This document shows, one piece after another, positions 1 to 8,300 of a stretch of DNA of 22,159 bases. Under the pieces are notes generated by a model, which was not told the DNA's origin, ran no database searches, and saw only the letters and a list, made by a program, of their open reading frames with translations. How positions within the stretch are numbered: position 1 is the stretch's first letter; every line of letters begins with the position of its first letter. The translations under genes were made by a program, and so were the position numbers. Source of the stretch: Planctomycetota bacterium (GTDB lineage Bacteria; Planctomycetota; PUPC01; JACPCR01); contig JASLXP010000795.1 of the NCBI GenBank assembly GCA_030740295.1, positions 1 through 22,159 on the forward strand, read 5' to 3'.

Positions 1-160
1 GCTCGATACTCGATGCGGTAATGCCGATTTTGTCTGAAAACCGGTTGGAGCAGTGATGCTCGATACTCGATGCGGTAATGCCGGTTTTGCTTGAACGCCG
101 GTTGGAGCTGTGATGCTCGATACTCGGTGCTGGTAATACCGCTTTTGTCTGAATGCCGGT
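1..160. repeat. 57-bp tandem repeat, about 2.8 copies
   Basis: Units begin at 1, 58 and 115, each opening with GCTCGATACTCG and continuing with a GGTAATGCCG-like and a GCCGGTTGGAG-like block. The first two copies are close to identical; the third diverges after about 45 bp. The opening word of each unit is related to the heptamer family seen elsewhere in the window. No reading frame is supported here. Confidence 0.8.
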
Positions 161-192
161 CCGAACGGTCGCTCCGAGCCTGAACCGTACTA

Positions 193-223
193 CCAGCATC
201 GAGCATCGAGCATCCAGTATCCC
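193..223. repeat. Heptamer array, C(G/C)AG(C/T)AT family
   Basis: About four consecutive 7-bp units (CGAGCAT and CCAGTAT types). The segment 186-209 is nearly the reverse complement of 116-139 in the third 57-bp unit, so the two could pair across a loop of roughly 45 nt. The block CAACAACACCGG follows at 241-252; it recurs beside most other arrays of this family. Confidence 0.8.
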
Positions 224-268
224 AATTGAATCCGTCGTCACAACAACACCGGCCATCTAAGCCCAAAC

Positions 269-310
269 TTACTCATTACTTATTACGTATTACTCTTTAC
301 GTATTACGTC
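269..310. repeat. Heptamer array, TTAC(T/G)(C/T)A family
   Basis: Six uninterrupted 7-bp units in phase (TTACTCA, TTACTTA, TTACGTA, TTACTCT, TTACGTA, TTACGTC). The array ends four bases before the ATG at 315, so it occupies the place where a Shine-Dalgarno sequence would be expected. Confidence 0.9.
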
Positions 311-314
311 CTCC

Positions 315-1484
315 ATGTCCCTCTCCGCCTGCCTGATCGTCAAAAACGAAGAACGCGACCTCCCGCGCTGCCTGCGCAGCCTCGAAGGCGCGGTCGATGA
401 GATCGTGGTCGTTGATACCGGGTCGACAGATCGAACGGTCGAGATAGCGAAAGAGTTCGGCGCAAAGGTTGGTTACTTCGAATGGTGCAACGACTTTGCC
501 GCAGCGCGCAACGCCTCGCTCGACCTTGCCACCTGCGACTGGATTCTGCAGATCGATGCGGACGAAGAACTCTGGCGCGAAGACATCCACGAACTGCGGA
601 ATCTGATCGGCCGTAAAGACATCCCAAACGTCGATGGCGCCTACATTCTTCTGCGCAGCCTTCTCGATATCCCACCCGCCGTGCAGGATGGTGAATCACT
701 GCCCGATCCCCGGGAATGGCGACAGACCGCAAACCATCTTCAGCGGCTCTTCCGGCGAAAGCCACACCTGCGTTTCACCGGCGCCATCCACGAAGCCGTC
801 CTCGAAATCCAGGCCACCGTGCTCACCAATATTGCGATTTATCACTACGGATACGCGGCCGACGAAGGGACCATGAACCGCCGCTTCGAGCGTAACCGCC
901 AGCTTACCCTCGACTACATCGAGCGTGAGCCCGACAACCCAGTTCCCTATTTTTACGCGGGCGGCACCTGCATGAACAACGGACTCCTCGAAGAAGCCGA
1001 AGCGCACTTCCACAAAGTCCTCAACCTCTGGAAGCCCGAGCACGACGACAAACAACACTTCCTCCTCAACACGCTCATGAAGCTCGCCCAACTCGTCGGC
1101 AAGCGCGGCGACTATGCCACCATGAAGGGCTACGCCGAGCGTGCCCTTGCCCTCGATTCCGAATATCTCGACCCCTGGATGCGCCTCGGCGAAGCCCTCT
1201 TCAATCTCGAGTATTACTGGCCCGCCGAACGCGCCCTCCGCCGCTACCTCGAAATCCACGACGACCTCAACGCGGACATCAAACCGCTCCCATACGTCCT
1301 CCTTTTAATGAACGCCAAACCCCAGGCCCACTACATCCTCGGCCGCATCGCCGAAGAGCGCGAAGATATCGAGGACGCTGTCCATCACTACGCCCGCTCA
1401 CACGAGCTTGATCCGCATCACCCGACGAATCCGGGCGAGGCGTTGCAAAGGCTGGAGAAAGTGACGACAAACGATCTACTTTAA
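315..1484 (+). CDS. Family 2 glycosyltransferase with C-terminal TPR repeats
   Basis: 389 residues. The N-terminal ~190 residues form a GT-A fold of the SunS/WaaE-like kind: the opening ACLIVKNEERDLPRCL, the nucleotide-binding VVVDTGSTDRT (about 31-41), the NDFAAARN block (about 59-66) and a DAD metal-binding motif at about 81-83. The region from about 200 onward carries helical TPR-like repeats, for example YFYAGGTCMNNGLLEEAEAH and AHYILGRIAEEREDIEDAVHH. Such proteins transfer a sugar from a nucleotide donor in the cytoplasm; the TPR part probably binds a partner or acceptor. The donor and acceptor cannot be read from the sequence. The start at 315 is the first Met of the domain, directly after a heptamer array, with no Shine-Dalgarno sequence. 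The next gene is on the opposite strand, so the two converge. Confidence 0.88.
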   Translation: MSLSACLIVKNEERDLPRCLRSLEGAVDEIVVVDTGSTDRTVEIAKEFGAKVGYFEWCNDFAAARNASLDLATCDWILQIDADEELWREDIHELRNLIGRKDIPNVDGAYILLRSLLDIPPAVQDGESLPDPREWRQTANHLQRLFRRKPHLRFTGAIHEAVLEIQATVLTNIAIYHYGYAADEGTMNRRFERNRQLTLDYIEREPDNPVPYFYAGGTCMNNGLLEEAEAHFHKVLNLWKPEHDDKQHFLLNTLMKLAQLVGKRGDYATMKGYAERALALDSEYLDPWMRLGEALFNLEYYWPAERALRRYLEIHDDLNADIKPLPYVLLLMNAKPQAHYILGRIAEEREDIEDAVHHYARSHELDPHHPTNPGEALQRLEKVTTNDLL

Positions 1485-1505
1485 GGACACAGACGACTGG
1501 AAAGT

Positions 1506-1712
1506 CTACTTATCCTTAATCTGCACTCTCATTTCATCTGCCGTTCCGTATAGATCTGGGGCGTACATCCCATATCCCTTGGTAGGCAGGGCGTGGAAGT
1601 GGCCGGGGACTTCGGCGCGCATCCGGTATCTCAATCTATGCTTGCCCTGATGGAGCATTTGGATGAAGAAGACGACCTTTTCGTCACGGAGCTCCATGTT
1701 GGCGACGAGGCC
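1506..1712 (-). pseudogene. Detached second copy of the macroglobulin C-terminus
   Basis: These 207 bp match 2119-2325, the 3' end of the macroglobulin gene, including its TAG stop. I count four differences (near 1535, 1551, 1557 and 1650). All are third-position changes that leave the encoded 68 residues unchanged (CCA/CCT, CTA/CTG, GAA/GAG, CAT/CAC). A small frame could extend upstream to an ATG at 1751, adding about 13 unrelated residues from the repeat cluster, but nothing suggests it is translated. Most likely it is a remnant of a second macroglobulin copy or of a recombination event at the 3' end of the gene. Confidence 0.85.
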
Positions 1713-1729
1713 ACGGGCTGGAGGCCTTT

Positions 1730-1764
1730 GAAGACACGGGTTGGCAGGCAACCACGTGGCACAA
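1730..1764 (+). repeat. 35-bp dispersed repeat, copy 1
   Basis: The element starts GAAGACACGGGTTGGCAGGC and contains the palindrome CCACGTGG. It differs from copy 2 at one base. It lies between the two copies of the macroglobulin 3' end. Confidence 0.85.
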
Positions 1765-1820
1765 CGGAAGTGGTAGGGAGATTTGAATCTTTCGTTACTG
1801 TTACGGAATTCCTAGTCCTC

Positions 1821-1855
1821 GAAGACACGGGTTGGCAAGCAACCACGTGGCACAA
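1821..1855 (+). repeat. 35-bp dispersed repeat, copy 2
   Basis: Same element as at 1730, starting GAAGACACGGGTTGGCAAGC. It is in inverted orientation to copy 3, about 100 nt downstream, so the two could form a stem of about 32 bp. Confidence 0.85.
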
Positions 1856-1954
1856 TGAACGTGGTTCTGAAATGGAACGTTTTTTCTTGTCGGAACTTCC
1901 GTTCTGTGCTCAACGTGCTGAAGAAGATTGAAACCTCCCAACCAATGTTCCATA

Positions 1955-1986
1955 TGCCACGTGGTTGCTTGCCAACCCGTGTCTTC
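1955..1986 (-). repeat. 35-bp dispersed repeat, copy 3 (inverted)
   Basis: The reverse complement of copy 2 over 32 bp without mismatch. A fourth fragment (CCACGTGGCACA) lies at 2068-2079. No coding sequence is supported in the 406 bp between the duplicated gene ends. Confidence 0.85.
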
Positions 1987-2118
1987 TCAAGACAAGACGA
2001 AGTAACGAAAAACGTCTACCTTCAAGGACACAAAAGATCGGTGATCAAGAATACCAGAACCTCCATACCACGTGGCACATGAGGAGTGGTGGAGTGGTAG
2101 GAAAACACCTTCCTAATC

Positions 2119-2325
2119 CTACTTATCCTTAATCTGCACTCTCATCTCATCTGCCGTTCCGTACAGATCAGGGGCGTACATCCCATATCCCTTGGTAGGC
2201 AGGGCGTGGAAGTGGCCGGGGACTTCGGCGCGCATCCGGTATCTCAATCTATGCTTGCCCTGGTGGAGCATTTGGATGAAGAAGACGACCTTTTCGTCAC
2301 GGAGCTCCATGTTGGCGACGAGGCC
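2119..2325 (-). repeat. 207-bp direct repeat, gene-borne copy
   Basis: This is the 3' end of the macroglobulin gene (residues 2073 to stop), repeated at 1506-1712 with an offset of exactly 613 bp. The match ends abruptly at 2325/1712. Beyond that point the gene continues normally, whereas the detached copy runs into the 35-bp repeat cluster. Confidence 0.9.
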
Positions 2326-5300
2326 TTCTTGTCTTGATGAGCCGCTTCTTACATCCAGGGGTTCGCAGCCGGCGGGTTTCATGTCCTCGAAGACCAGGTA
2401 GTCGTAGTCGTTTTTGGCTTCCAGCATGAGCTCGACTTCGAGTTGGTCGCCGCTTGTCAGTTCGTCTCCGTTTTTCAGGGCGACGCGCTCCATCTTGGCG
2501 AATTTCTCCGCTACTTTTGATCCGCTGGTGGTGGTGACGTCGACTGATTTCACCTTGGGAACCAGTTTAAAGTAATTGCGGGTGACGCGGAGCTCGAGGC
2601 CGGCGCCTTTGATGTCTTCTTCTTTGGTGAAGAAGCTGGTTATTGAAGAAATATAGGCGGCGCCTTTTCCGCGCTTAATGATGCTGATGGTGTGGTCGCC
2701 GGGGCCGACTTCTTCGCCACTGATCTCGAATATGTTGTCGAAGAAGAACATATTCTTTGAATTGACCTTGAAGGTCTTTTTGCCCAGGGCGCCGTTGTCG
2801 ATGGCGACTTCGAGTTCGTAATCCGGGGCGAGCTCGCCGCTGGCCTTCAGGTATTGGGCGAAGGCGTTGACGGTGAGGGCAGTGTCGCGGGTGGAGTGCC
2901 AGTAGTGGCCGTGGCGGCGATTAGTGAGAAGCCACTTTACTAATCGGCGGGGCTTTTCGTCTTTGGGTTTGAGGGCGTTGTAGCACTGGAGGAACCAGGC
3001 GTTGGTCTCGACGTCGTTGTTGAACCAGCGCCACCAGCCTTTGCTCGGGGTATCGAGCCAGGCGAGCTGGACTTCGTCGTCCTGCTTGAGGTATTGCTCG
3101 ATGTTCTGGAGGAGCGTGGTGGCTTTGCCGAGGTTGCCTGACTTGTGGTAGGTGAGGCAGAGGAGGGCTTTGCCGTAGTTGTTGAGGCGGTCGCGGTGGG
3201 TGAACATGATGTCCAGCCACTTGTTCATTCTGGGGTCTTTGGAACCGCTCAGGCTGGCGACGTAGCAGGCGTAGGCGTGGCCGGTGCCGAAGCTGTAGTG
3301 GGTCTTGCCTTTTTTATCGTTCCACTCGAATTTGCCGTAGTCGTGTTCGAGGTTGTTGAGGATGTAGCTGGCGGCGCGGGCCATGACCTTGGGGTCGACC
3401 TGGATGCTGGCCTGCTGAGCGATGTTAAGGCTGTAAAGGACGTAGCAGGTCTGGTAGACGCTGGCGCGGGAACTGCCCCACCAGCCCCAGCCGCCGTTGC
3501 CCTGCTGCCAGTTCATGATGCGTTTCATGCAGGTCTTGACGATGTTGTCGAGCTTGGTCGTATTGAAGACCGGGTTGCGCCAGTAGCCCTTTTTGTATTC
3601 GGGGGTGCTGGTGAGGAGGTCTTTGCGCTTTTCCTGGAGGGCCTCGAGGTTGAGTCCGGTATCAACAAGCATGCGCTTGGCGACGATGGCCGGGAGGAAG
3701 CGGCTCAGGGTGGCTTCGACGGTGTCGTATTCGTAATCGAACAGGTACGGCAGCGCATCGAGAACGGCGCCGGCAAGGCTCGGGGCGATCTTGACGGTAA
3801 CCCTGGTGGCCTCGGGTTTCATTGCCGCGGGCAGCGTGAATTTATATTCGTAACGTCCGAGCTCTTTGTCCGGGGCGATGCTGCCGACATTGGCGAGCTG
3901 TTTTCTTACGCCGTGGACGAAGACGGGGAAGGCCATTTTCATGGCGTCGGATTCTTCGTTGGTGAGGGCTTTTACTGTTATTTCAGCAAGACCCTCTTTA
4001 GTGGCGATGACTTTCCAGTCGACGCGCTTCTCTCCACCGGCCGGGACGGTGATGGTCAATGGTTTAATGGCTGATGGTTGAATGGTTGCAAGTGTGCCGT
4101 TTTTGCTGAGACCTAATTCGACCTTCACCTTTTTCTCGGTCTTTAAATAGTTATTTACTATTGCACTCAGGATTACTTCGTCGCGCTCGACGTAAAATCT
4201 CGGCGACTGGAGCCGTACCATCAAATTTTTAGTGGTGATGGTGCTGGCGGAGGTGTAGCCGACCTGGGTTTTTGCGCTGACGCCCCAGGCGTTGATTTTC
4301 CACGAGGTGAGGGATTCGGGGAAGGTGATGGGGATACTCGCCTTGCCTTCGGCGCTGGTGGGTACGGATGCGGCCCAGAGCGCGGTGTCCGCGAAATTAG
4401 TGCGTACTTTTGCTTCGGCCATGGTGTCGCCTAATGCCGCGTTTCCCTTTTTGTCCGCGTCGGCGCGATCCATTTGTTTTTCCATAACAGCGCCGGCTGC
4501 ATTGGCGCGGCCGCGCCGGTTGGCCATCTTTGCGGCGGGCGCGCCGGGGGCGGCGGCCACTTCGGCGTCCATGGCGATGCCGTTTGCCGCGGACATGCTT
4601 CTTGCTGATTTACGTTTGAGCGATGCGTAGCCTCCACCGCCACCGAAGCCGGCGATCTGTTGTCCGGTGGCCTGGGCCCAGTAGACGCCGGCGGGGCCCC
4701 AATATCCGTTCCAGTCTTTGGCTCCGCTGGCCCGAAATGGGTTGCGCACTCCGCCGCCCTGCGCGTTGAAGGCCATCTGCAGGGAGCTCTGGGTGTTGTT
4801 GCGGTGGTAGCGTTTCTGGCCGTAGAACAGTTGCTCGATCTTGGGCGTGGTCTCGGGCTGGATGTAGAGCACGGAACGATCGAACGCAGCGACGGCCAGC
4901 TCGGTCTGGACGGGTTCGCCGGTGTGATCTGTAACCTCGACCATCAGATTGCCGGAGTCACCAGGCGAGTAGCTCGGCTTGTCGGGCGTGACCTTGATCT
5001 CGAGGAAGTGACGCTTGGTCGGGACGGCGAGCTCACGCATCATCGAGCTCACTTTGCCGTTGCGGATGACGGTGGCTTCGATGTGAAAATTAGGCTCGTG
5101 CCGCTTTTGGACGGGGATGTCGATGACGACCGAACGCTTGGGCAAATAGAGGAGCTGATACTTGCGCATCGTGCCCTGGTAGGCATCGGGGCTGAACAGG
5201 ACATACGATTCCGTATCGGAGACGTTGAGCATGACGTGCGCGGTGTCGCCGATCTTGTATTCACGTTTGTCAGTGAGGACTTCGAGCTCGTTAAAGCGGT

Positions 5301-8300
5301 AGTGCTGGCCGTCGAAATCATCGCCCGCGACCCAGACCATGGCGTTGCCCTGCACTTCCCCACCCCACGGATCTTTCGTTTTATAAGAGACACGGAACTG
5401 CCCCGAACGGCCGATGCGAATGGGCAGCTCGGCGAGGCCGTTGGCGCCGGTCTCGATGTCGAAACTCTGGTGCACCTCTTCGACGACTTCGTCGTTGGTG
5501 CGGCCTTTGTATTTGACCGATGCGATGGTCAGCTTGCCCTTGGTGGCGACGGGTACTTCGTCGGGCGTGACGGTCTTGATGGTAAACGTGGCCTGGTCGT
5601 CGGGCTTGAGCCAGCCGTGGTCGGTGGAGACGTAGGCATAGAAGGACTGGCGGGTCGCACTGACGCTGCCCGAGCCGGTGATGGTGCGGCGGGAGCTGTC
5701 GGTGACCTCGGCTTCGATGAAATAGCGGTGGTCGCTGTCGCCGTGATTTTCGGCTGCGGCTTTGGTATCGATGGTGATTTCGAGTTTGCCGTTATCGATC
5801 TGGGCTTCGCCGTGTTTGACGAGCTGCCGGGCTGCGGCGGGACGCCACTGATACCACGGAGGCGCGATGCGGCAGCAGCCCCAGCGCTTCCACCATGGCA
5901 TCCATTGATAGGGATAATCGATGATGCCGTAGCCCTGGCCGTAGAGCCAGTCGTAGCGCCCACGGGGCACGTAATTGTGGGCGAACGCCTGCCGGAAGAC
6001 CTTGTATTTGACCGTGGCTTCGGTGACGGGCGCGCCGAAATAGTATTTGGCCTCGATGTTAGCGGTGAGGCTCTCGCCGAGCTTGGCGTTGTCCTTGCCC
6101 GGCTTCACGCTGACCTCAAACTCGGGCTTCTTGTATTCCTCTACCCGGAACTGCGCGTTGCCATACCAGCGCCAGCGTCCGCCCTCTTTTGAGCGCACCT
6201 GCATGCGATAGCGCCCGAGTGGCGGCTCTTCGCCGAGCACGAGTTTGCCCGCGGCCGAGCCGTTTTTGTCGGCCTTCCAGTCCTTGGTGAGAATCTTGTT
6301 GTTCTTTGCGTCAAAAATCTCGACGTGGAGGTTTTGTCCGGCGGAGGTGATGTATTCGCCATTCTGCTTCTTCCGAATCCAGATCTTGAAGTTGACCGTG
6401 TCTTCGGGGCGGTAAACGGGCCGGTCGGTAAGCGTAAAAATGCGGGCGTTGTTGTCGCGCCGCCAAGTGGGATTCTGCGGCGACCAGTAACCCATATCGG
6501 TGTAGGCGAAACGTGCCTTGGGCGCATCGACCGGTTGTCCGGCCTCGGGAATGTGCGCGACGGCAAACAGATTCCGCGACCGGCGCTGCCTGATTGGCGG
6601 GAGCGAAAGTTCAAAAAGGCCGGCTTTGTCGGATTTGGCTTCGTGCTTGACGACGTGATTGATCTGCTGCCATTTATTGCCGGCACGGCGGCTCTCGACC
6701 CAGACCTCATAGATGCTGAACGGCGCATTGTTGACAGGCGCTCCGGAGATGGCATCGGCGAGGTAGTAGAGGCGCTTGTTGGGGATGTTCTTTTCGAGGA
6801 TGGCGATGCTGGAGACGATGAACATCGACCGTGACGGGAGGCGTGCACCGGCGACCCGGGCCTCGACAAAGTAAGTGCCGCCTTCGTGGATGGGCGAATC
6901 GATGACGGTCTGCGCGGGGCGCATCGTGCCATCGTTTTTGACGTCGACCGTCCAGCTTTTGGGCGCGCCCTTGAGCCATTTACGGTAGCGGTTGAAGCGC
7001 TGGTCGAGGAGATACGAGCTGAGCTGCCAGCGGCGGATCATGTTCTGGGCGTTGCCCATGATGCCGTTGATATCGACTTTGGGGTGGCGTGGGACGGTCT
7101 TGCCGTTGAGCTCGGGGATGCGGGCGATGTAGCCGGGCAGATCGATGGGCTGGATGGTGAACGTGACCTTGCCGGTGTTGCGATACGAAATCTGCAGGCG
7201 GGCCTTTTCACCGGCGAGCTGCGCTCCGATCTGATGGATCTGAATTTCCTTCTGCACAATCTGCTGGCGGGCGTTGGTGGCCTGGTTGCGATAGGTGGTC
7301 TGAGGAAACTTGCCGAGGAGGGTTTCGTAGGCTTCGAGAGACCGTGGATACTGCTGGCGGGTCTGGAAGAATGCGCCGAGCGCATAGAGCGCATCGTCGG
7401 CAGTCGAGCTTTTGGAGTATTCGTGCGCGACCTCTTCGAGGAGGGTGACGATGTTTTCCTTAGGCGGGAGCGTGATGACTTTGAGCTGGCCGGCGACCCA
7501 TGTGAGGGCTTCGTTTTCCTTGAGATGCCAGAGCTCTTTTTCGGGCTTGGCGGGATCGTTTTCGAGCGGCTCGCCGAGCCGGCCGAAGCGGCGATGGCCC
7601 TGCTGCCACCAGCGGGTGACGATGTCCGGCCCAAAGCGGGCACGGGCTACCATGGCGCGGCGGTAGATGGCGAGCGCCTTCATGTCGTTATTGGGGGTGG
7701 GGTCTTTGGCCTCAATCTCTTTCAAAAGGAAACGCACCCGCTGATCGTCGGGCAGCGCGGCCTTGTAGCTCTTGGGCTCGACGGTAAAGATGGGGTTACC
7801 TTTCTTATCGACGCGGAGCCCCGATGGCGGATTGCTGCCCCGGACGCCCCGGCGGCGGTATCCATAGCCGGGCTCGTATTCCTCGAACTCTTCCGTCTCT
7901 TCGCCGAAGCTGTCCCACCAGTCCCACGATTGCGTATTCTCACCGCGGCGGAGCAGCGAGCCCGCGAGATCAAAATTGCACTCGAGTGCCTCGGGCAAAA
8001 ATTTGTCCTGCTGATCTTTGGGCAGCTCGGCGAGCTTGTTCTTGTCAGCGAGGGTGGCCTGGTAGATGGTGCGCGCGGCCTCGAAGTGCTTGATAGCCTC
8101 CGTGCGATCCTTTCGGAAGGATCTCACATACTCTCCCTGCCCCCGTTTGCCGCGATGGAACTCCCCTGCCCGGCGCATCCCCCAATGCGGAGCAGCCATC
8201 AACAGATTGGCATAACGGCGGTGACTGCGCCCTTCCCAAACGGTGTCCTTGTCCGCCTCGATACGGCTCTTGGCAAACGTCAACGCGTCGGCATGCTCTC

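Noticed and set aside
4660..6192. Long plus-strand open frame of 510 codons opposite the macroglobulin gene, with similar ones at 3145-4074 and 6886-8478
   Set aside because: Antisense shadows: the minus strand carries a continuous protein with clear macroglobulin motifs, and the plus-strand translations are low-complexity Val/Gly/Asp text with no domain.
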